From assembly GCF_000002995.4 (NCBI RefSeq), contig NW_025062476.1:920501-984500 (forward strand): 64,000 bases of DNA. The letters are read 5' to 3'. The notes under the pieces are model-generated. The model saw only the letters and a program-made list of their open reading frames with translations, had not been told where the DNA came from and searched no databases. The position numbers and the translations under genes are program-made. This document shows, piece after piece, positions 13,860 through 28,400 of the stretch. Each line of letters starts with the position of its first letter. The stretch's first letter is position 1. This stretch comes from Brugia malayi. Its lineage: Eukaryota; Nematoda; Chromadorea; Rhabditida; Onchocercidae.

Positions 13860-16181
13860 TCCCTTCTAATTCTATCAAAAATGTCGCTCTTTTTTCTGAA
13901 AAAATGCAGAAAATTCATTACTGCACACATATTGCTACGAATTAGACGCAATTTTCGGTAACTATGTAAATAACTTATTTCCATAAACACGCATCTGTTG
14001 TAAAAATCTGGAATATAGCTTGGAGAGGGTTAAGAAATTAATAAGGAAAACTTATGAATTCAAAAGAATTTGGGAAAACAACACACATGCTAGGTAGAAA
14101 AGGCGTTAGCAAAGCTTAAATTATTGGATTATCAACTATTCATACCATACTCATTACCAGTATTTGCACATTATTCATCAATACAATTCATTAATTGGTA
14201 ATTATTTACAAATTAGTAGCACATGTTGTGGAGAACCAATAAACAATGTGCGCCGAATAGTACCGCAAAATATTTAACATTGGTTACTTACCAATTAATC
14301 AAAAAATATTACTAGGTATCTCATCAATAAAAAATTCCTAGCATTAATAATTTTATAAAGTAATTTACACAAACACATTGTTAAGTACCATATTATTCCC
14401 TACTTATCGACTAAATCAATATTAAAGTATATCTAAAAGAATATTTGCTAACCTATAATCAAAATCAATTATCAACAACTTAACATTTGCATAACTTAAG
14501 CAATACTCATTGCATATTTCTCAAACCTTATCACTCCTCACTTTACCATTTAATCAAATATACCTTCAGTTACATTATAATAATCATTCTCTCTCCCTCT
14601 TTCTCTTTTCACCAAGTTAAAACTAACATTTGAGGCAGCAAGAATAAAATCATTCATTTATCTCGGGAATAAAAGTGACACATTGATAACTTATATAATG
14701 TTTTTTACACTTTGTCATATTTTATCACTTATCACTTGTCCTTATCACTTATCATTCAATTATTTGCGCTATTCCACTTAGTTTCTCATCGTCTACCAGT
14801 AAATCAGACAACACATCGCGTATAATCCCTTACGCCCAATCATACATCCATCAACCAACCTATGGCGACCGTTTTTCACGGACATTCCATTATGCTACTC
14901 TCACTAGATCACAACGTGAACAAACACATTTCATAAATTTTTTTTCTTTTTCATTAAATTATAATAAACAATTATTATTTTGAAATTCAAAATCAGAAAA
15001 GAAAAAAGAAGTGTAGTTTGAGCAATAATAGAATAATATCATACGTAAGTCAATATATGAATGAAAAATTTACAAACTTCTTTCTTACTCATTTATTTTA
15101 ATAAATGGAAAAAAAAAATGAAAATTAAATGCTATCTAATAACTTACAAAATAATGTCATATGTATGTTAAACAAAATTTAGTAATAAAAAATTTATAAC
15201 GCTCTCTCTTATTTATTCATTTTAATAGTTTAAAAAATTTTTTCATCATATTTTAAAATACAAAAAAAAAAAGGAAGAAAAAAATTTGAAAAAATGAGTG
15301 ACAAAAAAATGCTATATAGTTTATAATTTAAAGTAAATTATACTACTATTTTTTTTTTTTTTTAAATGAAAATATTTTTTAAAATGAAAAATAAATTAAT
15401 AAAAAAAAAGAAGAAAAAAAAAGAAATCATTCACCGCCTAACGAAATAGCCTATAGGGTGGAGTTTAATATTGTCAATGTTATACGGATAGTACCGATAC
15501 TGTAAAATATTGTTTATGCTGACGAGTAACAAGCTGTTTACTGATGGAGGGCTCAGTTTCTGATTTATAATCAATGATTGAAATTTTTTGATATTTGCAT
15601 TTCTTTTTTTTACTCTTTAAATTGTGTGCTTTTATTTACATTAGAGTGTTTAGACACGTCATCATAATTTATTATTGTTATTGCTATTATTATTATATTA
15701 TTGTGTGTGTCAGAATTTAAATTTTTTAACGTTATAATTGTCATTTAATTGTGTAAAATATTGTTTTTATCATGTAAATTCCAACATATTTGTTCGAAAT
15801 ATATGCTTTGAACATTATGAAATTTATGATATGTGTGTGTTATGCATTTATTGTGTTAGTGATTTTGAACGAATGTTACAAATAAAGCATCATTAAAAAA
15901 AGGCAGATATTAGTTCGATAATGACAAAAAGAAATAAGTAGTTTCAGGGAATCGTAGTTAGTATCGCTCGTATATGCTCTTCTCCATCATTAGAAATACT
16001 GTACCGGAATTTTGTATTATTACGGAATGGACAAGTAATCGTAATTGATTTATTGCTCAAATGCAACACATGCAGATTATATCTTATTTTAGGTGTTAAT
16101 GTTGTAGTAATTATTTATTAATCAATCACACAGACTTGCTCGATAATTATCTGGATATTTCGGATAACGGGTAATGAGCTA
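13860..16181. promoter_or_regulatory. Divergent intergenic region between eIF3b and DnaJ genes
   Basis: A 2.3 kb AT-rich spacer that must hold the promoters of both flanking genes, which are transcribed away from each other. It contains a cluster of TTATCACT/TTATCACTT repeats near 14725-14755, A/T runs, and no open frame resembling a protein. No TATA box or transcription start could be placed with confidence. Confidence 0.5.
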
Positions 16182-18598
16182 ATGGATTTCTCATTTTTTT
16201 TCCTACCACTGTGTCTTTTTCATCAGCTAATGCTGATATCAGCTGGACGAGATTTTTACAAAATTTTAAAAGTGCCACGTAGTGCAAGTCGCAATCAAAT
16301 CAAGAAAGCGTACCGAACACTTGCTAAAGAATTCCACCCCGATAAGCGAAATAATGATCCATTGGCACAGGAAAAATTCCAAGATATAGGTGCCGCTTAT
16401 GAGGTTAGTGTATTTTTTTTTTAACATGTGAATTTTGTTTCCTACATTTTGGCTAAAGTAATTATTGGATTATTGTCCAATATTTTTGTTGTTGATGATA
16501 TTATTATTCATATAGATAAATGTTGCATCAAAATTTAGGACTGTTCTCTAGTAGCTTATTTATAGGTCTTAAGCGATGATGAGAAGAGGAAAACATATGA
16601 TCTTCATGGTGAAGAAGGCTTGAAAAATGCAGGTGATGGTGACAGCGGAAATTTCTACGATCCATTTTCCTCATTCTTTGGAGATTTCTCTCGTAGCAGA
16701 CACCGTGAAGAGGGAACACTTCGTGGTGCTGATGTGGTTATGGACTTATGGGTTACTCTCGAAGAAGTGTATAATGGAAATTTTGCAGAAGTAAAAAGGT
16801 TCATAAAATATTGTTTTAATCTTCTTTCTTGTTTCTTTAATGACATTGGACGAATAATTAAATTTTTACATTTTCAAAGTAATTATGAAAATAATTTAAT
16901 AATGAATTTTATAAGCCTCGTGCACTTTATATGAGTTCGTTATTGACTAAATGCAGTAACTATTAGAATTTGGTAAAGTATAGTAGATTGATTGGTGTTT
17001 AAAAAGGATATGAAATATGTTGTCAGAAATGCATTTTGAGTTATTATCCTGAGGACTTTCATGGAAAATTCATGTCATTACAGGGTAAAATCATTATACA
17101 AACAGACATCAGGTACAAGAAAATGTAACTGTCGTCATGAAATGCGTACCGAGCAGTTGGGTGCTGGTAGATTCCAGATGTTTCAAGTGAAAATTTGTGA
17201 TGAATGTCCAAATGTTATGCTGGTGCAAGAAACGCATTTTCTTGAGGTATGTTATCTTGATCCTAGAAACACACCTTATATATTCATGTCACTAATAATA
17301 GAAAAAAGGGATGTAAATATTACTGTTGATATTATTAAGTCATTTATTTGGTAGAATCAGTTCTTTCAGGTAAAAGACTCTTATTCTTCAATCATTTTAA
17401 TTTATTGTTATAAATGTTATCGTGATATAATTAATCATCGGACTTTTTTTTTCAGTTCTCATTTATTATTGGATGAATCTTCCTTCACTTACACTTTTTT
17501 TTTTCAAATGAATGTAAATGATTTTTATGTTTTTCTAAAGTATTTTAGGTTGAGATTGAAGTGGGTGTGGATGAAGGACATGTGCAAACATTCGTAGGTG
17601 AAGGTGAGCCACATATTGAGGGTGAACCGGGTGATCTGAAGTTTGTAATCAAAATCGATAAGCATCCAATTTTTGAGCGACGTGGTTTGGATCTATACAC
17701 TAACATCACTATTTCATTGGAAAGTGCACTAAAGGGCTTTAAAACGGAAATAACCCATCTTGATGGACATAAAGTTGAAGTAAGCTAAAAATTTATTTTT
17801 TTACTCTGCTTTGAATATATCTTCAGATTCAATATTTTAAATAAGTTTTACATTTCATATTATATTGAAATATTAGGTATTTCATTCTTAGTCTTATTGA
17901 AACCTCCCTTTCATTATTTGTTACAACACATTCCTTGTTAGTGAAATGTTGTCAGTTGGATCGTAGAATTTTGCAAATTAGCTGTTATCATGCATAAACT
18001 CTTCGTTTTTTAAATAAAATTTTGCAAATGTAATATGTGTTTAAATCTTTGCCAAAAAAAGGTACTTGTAAAGGATTATGGAGGATATTTTTGATTAATC
18101 CATCCCCATAAAATATAAATAAATTGCCGTAGTTTCAAATGACTAGTCTATTTTATAGGTTGCGCGCGAAAAGATAACTTGGCCAGGTGCAAAAATAAGA
18201 AAAAAGGATGAAGGATTACCTTCGTATTCCAATAATAATAAGAAAGGGATTCTCTATATAACCGTTGATGTCGAGTTTCCTCGTGGAGAATTAACTCCTG
18301 AGCAGAAAGAAATTGTTGAAACACTACTGAAACAAGAATCTTTTCAGCCAAAAGTATGCTTTTATATTATACTAATCTTAGCGGCATTTTCAAATAGCTT
18401 AGAGGTAAAATTCTTGTCTTTACTGAGGTTAGGGGTACTTTGTCTGCTAAGTAAATTAGGCAAGAACTGATGGCAATCTTCTTTACTTCGTTTTTTTTTT
18501 TTTTTTTTTGAAATTTGTAGTTTCATCACTAGATGTGTTAAGAAAGATGCTATTCCGATCTGAAATTTCAGGTTTACAATGGTTTGCAGATGTCATGA
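16182..18598 (+). CDS. dnj-20: ER-resident Hsp40 co-chaperone, DNAJB11/ERdj3 type
   Basis: Soluble J-protein of the ER lumen that hands unfolded secretory proteins to BiP. Six exons (16182-16403, 16566-16798, 17084-17246, 17549-17779, 18159-18353, 18572-18598) join in frame to 356 residues, against about 358 for vertebrate DNAJB11. The first ATG gives a hydrophobic signal peptide ([20 protein letters not shown]). The J domain runs about residues 24-88 with HPD at 52-54. A short Gly/Phe-type linker ([12 protein letters not shown]) follows. The substrate-binding region has the paired cysteines KCNCRHEM and ICDECPNVM found in this subfamily. Further hallmarks are [30 protein letters not shown] and [10 protein letters not shown]. 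The protein ends VYNGLQMS. There is no KDEL motif, as in vertebrate DNAJB11. No unfolded-protein-response element was recognised upstream. Confidence 0.96.
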
Positions 18599-19398
18599 CA
18601 GTAGCCATTGTTTATTACATTTGGTGTGATAAGGTCATTTTGTTTAATTCTAGTAAGATATGTATAGTTAAGTTATTAAAGTGTTGTCGCATTCTTGCCA
18701 TTGTTTTTTACTTGTTGGCTATATTTACATTTGGAATAATTGTTGTTGCAGAAAAATAAATTGTGATATTTTAATTTGGCATCACATCTTAATACATCAA
18801 TGTTTTCTTACATCAGTGCTTATTTTTTACATTTTTGGATGAAAATGGTTGATAATAAAACAGACTGGAAACTTGCTGCTTAAGAGTGCTTATTTAGGTC
18901 GATTCGTTGTTCGACTCTTGCTGTCGAGAATGAAGCTTCTTACCTCATTCGTACGGTAGTATCAATTGTTTCTTCTCAGTCTAATATAACGATGAACAAT
19001 TTTGGAGCCATTTTTTCATCATATGGCAGCTTAAATCGCGCACTTACTTCCATTGTTCCCCTTTACTTTACAATTTAGAGCATTGTGCCTTATATTATAT
19101 AAACGTTACTAATATCAATTCTCTCAATATTCGCACGCATTAAACTGGGAAATTAAGATTTTGCCTTTTTTATGGCAGTTATATGAATTCCTTATTATTT
19201 GTTTACTGAAACTCTTTGAAAGCTAAATTAATTTGAATTCTAACTGTTCTTATGTATAAGAAAGTCGAGAGCAATAACGGCAACAGCACTGGAGCAATAA
19301 GAAGCAAACAAATAACTACAAATTTAAATTGTCCCAATAGTTCAAGTAATATCAATTCTGATTTCTTTATATCAAAATGATATACTTTCAGGAGATCG
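18599..19398. other. Intergenic spacer, DnaJ to deubiquitinase gene
   Basis: An 800-bp gap between two genes on the same strand. It is longer than a classic Caenorhabditis operon spacer, so co-transcription is possible but not supported. A TTTCAG acceptor ends at 19390, nine bases before the next ATG. It would serve either spliced-leader addition or an upstream 5'-UTR exon. Confidence 0.5.
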
Positions 19399-22300
19399 AT
19401 GAATAGTCCATGTAAACACATTGGTATAAATCAGCGAGCGTTATCGAAAACCCTTAATAGTGTTGTTTATGCAGTTATATTTCCCAATAATGCTAAAGCA
19501 CGAGAAGTTCATGTAAGTTTTAATTGATGTCTGATTGATTAATTGAATGTTCGATTGATCGATTGATTGATTGATTGATTGATCAGTGTACTGAAAAATA
19601 TAGTAATGAAGTATATTTGATATTTCAACATGTTTCTGTATTGGAAATGATATATAATTAGATTAGGCATTTCTCCATGTATGACAACTATGTAGTCGTG
19701 AGAAGTATAAACTGCTTCAAAAATTTCTGATCTAAAAAAAAAAGATGATTTTTAAGTTAAATAATATTGAGGATTAAGTCAACTACATATACTAAAATTC
19801 TATGGCAAATCTAATTCAAATATTGATATGATACTACTAAAGTAGAAAGAACAGTTCATTTGCTAATGTTTTATATTGCTGAGTAAAAGATATTGTAAGC
19901 ATATGCTATTTTGTTAATCTTTCAATTTATTTTTAGCTATTTATTAATATCATAAGCTTAATTTATTAATAAATGGTTAAAGTATAAATTCTTTGAATAC
20001 ATTTCTAATTTTGAGATTTATCATTGTAGCAATAATTTTTCTATTTTACTAAAAAGTTGTTCGGTTGCTCTATTCATTTTTCATATATTACTGTCAGTAA
20101 TTATTTATCTGTTCATTGTTTATATTACTCTCAGTAAGAACAGTAATTATTTGCAGGCTAGATATATTAGATGTATTCAGTGTAAAACACGATTGAATGC
20201 ATTAATGTGCGCATGTTGTCAATGTTCAACATTTGCATGTTTAACACATATACACGATCATATGGCAGCCAAAGAGCATCTCTTCGGTAAGGTAATTTTC
20301 CTGCTTTCTACAACTAATAATTCTCATTTGTGAAGTGAAATCCTTTAAAAATATTTTTTTCTCTATTTGCAGCGGTTTCTGTTGAAACAGGTTTTATTTA
20401 TTGTTACCAATGTGGTGATTTTGTATACGATCGTGGTATGGAGGATGCTCGACGTGATGCCGAAAATGGTTGCCGACGATCATTAAACTTAAGTACTCGG
20501 AGTATTTGGTATCCAGGTGCAGCTGTTGTTGATGTATGTCATGATGATCCAACTCGAATGGTTCGATTTTCGAGGAGTAGTATCAGAGGTAATTTCAGTA
20601 TTAAATATATTAGTTTATGGTATTATCTAGCAAGTAATATTATTATTAACCATTATGCAACTATATCATATAATATGATATAAACTATAAATTAATGTCT
20701 AAAATTGTCTAAATTTTGTGCTTACTAACCTAATTTATCATTTATTGCAAATATTGGAACTATGATTTACGACATAGTTTTCATTATAGGTTTACGTGGA
20801 TTGGTGAATTTAGGGAATACGTGTTTCATGAATTGTATTATACAAGCTATTGTACATACTCCACATTTAAAGGATTATTTCCTTACTGATCAGCATCATT
20901 GTGCGTCATCGTCATCACATAGCAAAGCTCAGTGTCTCATGTGTGAACTTGCTAATACTTTTCAGGTAATTCTATATTCAATGATAAGTTTTGTTCATAT
21001 CTATTACTCATTATGCCTGGATTGATATTGGTTTAGTGAGCGGGTATGAATTAAATTAGTTTTTAGCAGAAATGGATTGAATTTAGTTGTTTTTCTTCCC
21101 TAAAAATTTGTTGCAGTTTGCATTCCTTAGATCTTTCTCCATTTTTATATTAATTCTTTTGCTGATAGAATTATCTCTTAGAAGGTTTTTTTTTTTTTTT
21201 TTTATAAGCGAATTGCATCTGCAACAATTTTATCCAAGTATTTGCTATGTGAAAAGTTAGAATATGTTAAAATGATTCTGTTTTACTTCAATCAATTTTT
21301 GGTAAAATGTCATTGATAAAATTTCACATTTTTTGCATATTATTGTTGTCAGCTTATTATTATGGATGTTTCTAGGAGTTTTACAAAGGTGATGTAACAC
21401 CTTACAAGCCAAATCGATTTCTGAATCTTGTCTGGACACATGCAAGGCATTTGGCTGGCTACGAACAACAGGATGCACATGAATTCTTTATCGCTGCCCT
21501 TGATGTACTTCATCGACATTCCGGAAGTTAGTCCTTTTTTTTTATGAGTTTACCAGATTTTATTAGTTTACGACTGGTTTCTTAAGAGCTATTATTACAG
21601 GTAGCTCACTTCCTTCAACGCCAAATGAATGTAATTGTATTATTGATTGGATCTTTACCGGCAAATTACAATCTGATCTCACATGCTCAATTTGTGGGTA
21701 TGCTTATGTGATGTTATTGATTAGTTTTTTTTTTTTAAAAAAAAGTAAAAGTTATTTGAGAAGAAACAACTTAGTGAGCATGTAGAAGAGTGAAACGTAA
21801 GATTATTAGTTTAACAGGAATATTTAGATGTGTATCAACAACTGTTGACCCATTCTGGGATATATCACTTGATGTGGCTCAAGAAGTGTTACGTTCTCCC
21901 AGCAGTAGTTCTGGTTCACCACAACAAATTACTTTGGAAGATTGCTTACATAGGTAAGTCATTTTTCTTTTTCCAAAAATAGGGAAGAATAGATGCATGT
22001 AGCAGCAGCAGCAGCAGCAACTACTACCAACTCTATCTAATACATAAACAAAAGTAGAAATAGAAGTTAAAGTTTTTGTAAATTGAGATTAATGTAGATC
22101 ATGAAATTGACGATTTACTTTCAGGTATATAATGCCCGAACATTTGGGAAGTAATGCAAAAACCAAATGTGCTCGTTGTGAAACATACGAAGAGTCAACG
22201 AAGCAACTCACCTTAAAAACTCTTCCAATGGTTGCCTGCTTTCATTTGAAGCGTTTTGAGCATAGTCACAAAGATCGGAAGAAAATGGACACAAAAATCA

Positions 22301-22987
22301 AATATCCTCAATTTATTGATATGACTCCGTTCACGGCTTCATTTCGTGAACGTTCCAGCGGTGCTCCAGAGAGCAGAACTAGTATAGTCACCGATTTGCT
22401 TACAACAAATCGAAATAAGTATGATTTTATTACCGGAAATAATATATACTGGCATTAGCATTTTGGTTTATCAATTTATTAGATTAAATGAAGGAGGTAT
22501 ACAGGATAATTTTCTATTAGCTGGTAAAGTTTTTATTAAAGGACGATAGGAAGTGCATTTTTAGGACTTCCGTTGAATTAAAAATGTTAACATGATAGTT
22601 GGTTGACCTGTTGATAGTGTTATTTATTTGCAATGTTTCATCTACAAAAGTGTAATATTTTGATTGTTAGCATTTGTTCGGTAGATGGAATTTTTTAAAT
22701 TCAAATGATCCTGAATTTTCTTTTTTTTTTTGTGTGTGTGTATGTAATTATCTGATATCAATAGTCAAATTATGTATAGAGAGAATTATTTCAGATACGA
22801 ACTGTTTGCAGTTGTGAATCATTTGGGTACGATGGAAAGTGGTCATTATACATGTTACATCCGGCATCAACGTAATCAGTGGTTTCAATGTGATGATCAA
22901 AAAGTTACAAAAGTACCTACGGAACGAGTCCTTTCATCTCAAGGCTATTTGTTGTTTTATCATAAATGTCATGCTGATTATTATTAA
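19399..22987 (+). CDS. Ubiquitin-specific protease, USP22/Ubp8 type (SAGA deubiquitinase)
   Basis: Cysteine protease of the USP22/27X/51 class, the catalytic subunit of the SAGA histone H2B deubiquitinating module. Nine exons (19399-19512, 20157-20286, 20373-20588, 20790-20965, 21376-21526, 21601-21697, 21828-21953, 22125-22418, 22795-22987) join in frame to 498 residues; human USP22 has 525. The N-terminal zinc finger UBP domain begins at SPCKHI and includes [18 protein letters not shown] and [10 protein letters not shown]. The Cys box [13 protein letters not shown] gives catalytic Cys165. The motif [11 protein letters not shown] follows. Zinc-binding CSICG and [10 protein letters not shown] sit in the fingers. 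The His box [13 protein letters not shown] gives His452, and WFQCDD holds the Asp partner. All catalytic residues are intact. The first ATG after the acceptor at 19390 was chosen because it places the Cys-x-His of the zinc finger at residues 5-7. Assignment within the USP22 class is firm; the exact worm gene name is not known to me. Confidence 0.93.
19555..19585. repeat. (TGAT)n microsatellite
   Basis: About seven units of TGAT/CGAT in the first intron of the deubiquitinase gene. Confidence 0.9.
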
Positions 22988-23077
22988 ATAGCAAAATGGA
23001 CAATTTCCAATCTGTGTATAGACTTTTGTTTGTTTGTTTGTTTGTTTTAATTTCTGTTGTTTAAATTAATCACTTAT

Positions 23078-23111
<34 letters not shown>

Positions 23112-24157
23112 TGATAAGAAAGACCTCAGGAAGGAAATGAAAATGGTAATTGGCAAAAAAATGTAATTCTCAGGATTTTCTTTTTTTTGTTTTTTTCTGG
23201 GTCTATACGAAGTTCAACTTTCAACTTAGGTAATGAAAATGAATGTGAATATGCCACTCATACCTTTCAGTTGTTTGTTTCGTACTGTTTATGTTTCACT
23301 TGTGCACTATTTCAACTTTCATGCTTATTTTGTCTTTCGAGAATAAATAATGCAATGATAAACACATACATACATATATTGGTACAGCAAGACAACTTAT
23401 TCATATTTTTTGTCTAACTAACTTATAGCATTATGAGATATTCTTTTTCTGGAAATTCATCATCATAGGAAAAAAAAGATTTTTTTTTTTTTTTTGCTAT
23501 AATAATAAAATCCAAAATCTTATTGGCAAAATCATTATGATCAAATTTGTTGTAAAAATTTGATGTAAAATTTTCTCAGTGTTATAATTCTCAGTGTCAA
23601 TTATTTTTTTTTTTGCTTCAAACAAAAAAAAAGGAAAAGGAAATGAAATGTCTTTTGAATTGGTGCCAAATGCTATTATCACAATAAACATAGAATGCAT
23701 TTGAAATAATTCCTTTAAAAAAAAGAAAAAATTAGAAAATAAAAAAAAAAAAAAAAAAAGGAAACATTTCGATATTTTATGAAAGCACCAAAATAAAATA
23801 AAAAGCAAGAAAGCACTATTTCAATTTTGTATAAAATTACAACGAATCAAATCATTTCGAGGTGATTTTTTTGTTTATTTTTCTTGAATGAAGCATTGAA
23901 TACAATGAAATGAAATATTTCATCCAAATATGATTATTATACTTTCTTTCTTTATTATTATTATTAGTATTATCATTATTATTATTATTATTTTATTATT
24001 ATTATTATTATTATTATAAATATAAATGAATGCCTAAATTTGGAATAATTCCTGCTTGAATGAATTCATATTTGATATACTGTTTCATACAATTTAGTCT
24101 TTTCCTTTTTTAATAGCAATAATATCATGAAAGTGAAAGGAGGAAATAAGAAGGAGG

Positions 24158-24188
<31 letters not shown>

Positions 24189-25083
24189 AAAGAAAAAAAA
24201 AGAAGAAACAAAATTAACCAAAATGATACTATAGTATAATATTAGGAAATTCATTTTTCTACAATTAAAACTAAAATTAATGATTATAAACTTTTGGCTA
24301 TCATTTTTCAAATTCTAACTTTTTCTTTTCCTTTTGATATGCAAATATTTGCATTCTTTTCTCTTTTTTCTTTGCTTTCAACAATACAATGTATTATCAT
24401 TTAAAATTTTGAGATGATAACAATGATGACAAAACATCAAATAAATCTAACAATTATTTGTTCTTAGTTTTTTTTTTTTTTCGTTTTTCTTTTGAAATAT
24501 TGAAAAATTCTACAGCTAGCAAAAAGTTTCATATTCATAAATAATATTAACAACAATAGCTTTGGTATTGTATGCAAATTTTAAAGATTATAATAAGATG
24601 GAAGGAGAAAAAAAAAATAAAAGTTATCGTTTTTTAATTAGCTAAACAAATAGGCTAACAAAAAGCAAAAAAAAAAAGATAATAGCTAATAAAATCAGTT
24701 TTTTTTTTTTTTTTCCATTACAAAAAGAGAATTCTATTTTTCAGTTTGCTAAGTAATTATGTTAATTTATGATGATATCAGAAAAAATTTTAGATAGGAA
24801 TATAAAAAAGAAACAAATTTTGTATTAAACAAAAAAATTCAAAATAAGCTAAAATTATCATTCAAATAACTAATCTTTTCAAATTTTTTGATCCAAAAAA
24901 AAAAAAAAAAAAAAGAATCATATCACTAAACAATTAACAATACTTCATTTGTTTACCGTATAATTTATTCCATAGTTTTCTTTTTTTGAATAATATTTAT
25001 ATCCAATTAATATTCTAAATTAAGATGAAAAAAAGAAAAAAAAAAAAAACAAATGACTATCAAACATGAAAACATTATGGTTA
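22988..25083. other. Convergent AT-rich intergenic region with simple repeats
   Basis: A 2.1 kb gap between the stops of the deubiquitinase (+) and the phosphatase (-). It holds a poly-T run near 23079-23109, a (TTA)n block at about 23950-24018, a (GA)n run near 24157-24180 and many A/T tracts. Small open frames here are low complexity and not believable genes. It probably supplies both 3' UTRs. Confidence 0.6.
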
Positions 25084-25393
25084 CTATTGAACTAATATTT
25101 CTAAAGAACTTGCAGAACTAATAGAATCACGATCAGTTTCACGAAATGTTCGTGATGATTCGAGAATTGATTCTGTAGTATTAGCATTAGCATTACTATC
25201 ACCATTATCATTACTTTCTGTAACATTGATAAATTGAGAATGATCTTGCTGTTGTTGTTGTTGTTGTTGCTCTAACATTCGTCGTCTACGTAACGTTTGA
25301 AGTGTACGTGATGCTGTTGAAGCTGTTGCATGTTTATCAGTCTTATCCAAAGAATTAACACTATTCGATCGTAACATATCATCAATTGAAGCA

Positions 25394-25424
<31 letters not shown>

Positions 25425-28400
25425 CATCACATTTGTTATTAATTAATAATGACGAAGAATAAGTAGGAATTGATGATGGTAGAATTGATCTACATCCAAT
25501 AATATTATCTTTAGCAATATTACCACCAATTGTAATACTTCTAGTATGTTTCATTTGATAAGTTGTTCCTTTTCGAAGATAATGACTAATACGTGTTAAA
25601 AATTTATGACCCATTGTTATTCGATGATTCCTATTTCGATTATAGGTACTGAATGATGATGATGATGATGGTGATGGTGATGATAATGATGTCGATGGAA
25701 TTGATAAATGATCACATGAGTTAAATGTGAAATTTTCAGCTGAATAATGATCAATTTGTGATGTTGATAGTATTGTAGAATTTATACATATGGAATTAGA
25801 TTCATCCATATGATTAGTACTCAGAAAGAGTGGATTTGATGCAGAATTAGATATATCCGATGAATGTGTAAATGATAATTTTTGTAGTTCTGTTGATGGT
25901 GATGGTAAATCCTATAACAATTGATAATTAGTGATGTTTTTGTTAATTGCATTTAGAAAATTATCCATTAAAATAATCAAAGGGTGAAGAAAAGAGTTTT
26001 TTTTTTTTTTTTTTTTTAAAGCTTTTCAAGGATTATTTTTAATGGAATAAATAGATAAAGAATAAATGAAGAAAAATATTATGCTTTCTTAATTCATTTC
26101 AATTAATTTTAAAGAAGCTGTTTTTTTTTTTTTTTTTTTTTTTTTAATTTGCATTAACATATATATCATACCTCATTTACTTTTTCTGGTATGCTTAAAG
26201 CTTTCCTAGATTTTAATCCATCCAAAACTCTTGGTCGATCCAATAAATGTTGACATGTTGATTCCATTACACGCTTACCATTCTCGTTAGTCTTTGAAGA
26301 TGGCCGACTGCAATCGTTATCCCAAAAATTTTGTGGTTTATATGATGATATCCTTTGAGATAATGTATCACAACTGATCGATTTCCCCAATTTTGAAATA
26401 TTTTCGGTGTTATCACATTCCTAAACACATACCAATTTAACATATTCTAGTCTATTTTATTTCAGTAAAAAAGTATTACTCTTTCCTACTCTAAAGCTAA
26501 CTCTTGATTTACTGATACAATGTAAAATTTTTTGAAATATTCGATCTCATTTTAACACAAGCTTCATAGACATACTACCTTCTATAATTTCCATCATCTT
26601 CTTTCCATGTTTTTCCACATAAAAAAAAAAAAAAAACATATTTTGAGGGTCCAATGATGAATGAACGAATCATCTAAGACAGAAAAAGTAGTGATAGTCT
26701 AATCTGAATATAGATGGAATGAAATATGATTTGCTTGTGCGAAGCATCTCAAGATCACCTGAACTGGACGTATATCACCAGGTAAGTTGGATTTTGAAAC
26801 AGAGGACAATGTGAAGAAAGATGTCGAAACGGTAGTATTGTTGTCATTTCGACATTCTTCGTCATGTTCGCTGGATTTAGACGATAAGTTTAAATTATTT
26901 TTCTCTCGTAATCGTGCCTCATATTCCAATAATTGACCCATGAAATTGAAATTCGGTGAAATGGATGGTCTACGTTCCTTCACATACCTGCAAATTATTC
27001 GAGTTCATCAAACTAGAAAAACTTTTTTTTTCTTTTTTGGACCAGAAAAAGAATAATTTTTTAGGAAATATAAATATTTCTGATGCCGCATATGATGAAC
27101 ATGTGCATAACCATGTCAAATCCATAAACTGAACGGTGCTATCGTACACGTTTGTACAATTAACATGCATATCTTGCGTGCCGTATAAACGTGTACGTAA
27201 CCATTCGTAAATCCACAAGATGCTGTTACGCACGTGATACTTTTACACGATATACGTGTTTTATGTTTATGTTCCGTATAAAATGCAGACAGCCATAGTA
27301 TAATTGTAAATATCCAAGTTTGCTTTGAATATACGATCAATGTATATATACATATATAGCCAGCCTAAAGTAGTAATTTTAAGATCATAAATAGCCGATA
27401 TCATTTGTGATATCTGCTATCGAAGCTAACCTATATGCTTGTTCAGATGTCCAATTATTTCGTCTCATCATATATGCGATAGCCAATGTTGGACTTCGAG
27501 AAATACCAGCAAGACAATGTACTAATGCTACAGAACCACGTTCACATACCTTATCTGCAAACCAATTTCATTCTATAATTAATTTAAAAAAAAAAAAAAA
27601 AAATCAAATATTATCATTTAACTAATTAATAAAAAATAAAGAAATTTGAAAATTAATTAAGAAAAAGTAAAGAAAGATTTACCAAGAAATTTGAAAGCAT
27701 CTTCAAAATGTGGTAATAATTTCGCTTGATAAGTATCACTAATTGGTATCCGCATAAAATGACCTTCTTGTTTTAGTATATCTGGTTCAGGGCAATTTAC
27801 ACTAAGATTTATCACATATTTGATACCATATTTCTGCAATTATTACTATCACTTGTAATAAAAAAAAAGATGTAACTGATAAAAAAAAAATGAGCAAATA
27901 TCTAGATAACTGATAAAGTGATAAATATTACCGATAATAAGCTAGAATCCATTGCATCTTGTTGTGAACCAAGATAAAGGAATGGAAGAATTTGAGTTGG
28001 ACCATCATTAGTGGTTGAAAGACATGGATTTGATATGCTTGTTAGAATATGATTACCCATTACATTTTTCTCCACATTTTCTTGTCGTTTCGTAGAACTT
28101 TCACATAAATCCGGAAAACGATTACGGAAATCATTGAATCCATCTGAAAAAGAAAATATACATATACATATATATATATATATATATATTTGGTTGGTTA
28201 ATCACTAAAGAGTAGTAGTAGTAGTAGTAGTCTAGTGAAATTTCAACTAGCTTTGTTAGCATTCAAATGCTTACTAGCAATTAATCATTTAAAGCTAATT
28301 TTGAAGAATTCTCATGATAAGGATAATGATGACGATAGTATATTTTAAAATTCTTAATATATGCAAAATGTTTAAACTAATATAACAATAATATATGACT

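Noticed and set aside
18508..18759. An 83-codon hydrophobic plus-strand frame
   Set aside because: It overlaps the last coding exon of the DnaJ gene in another frame and continues through intron and 3' UTR sequence.
26988..27430. A less AT-rich intron segment with ACGTGTACGT-like partial inverted repeats, possibly a small DNA transposon
   Set aside because: The inverted parts are short and imperfect, and no terminal repeats or target duplication could be defined.
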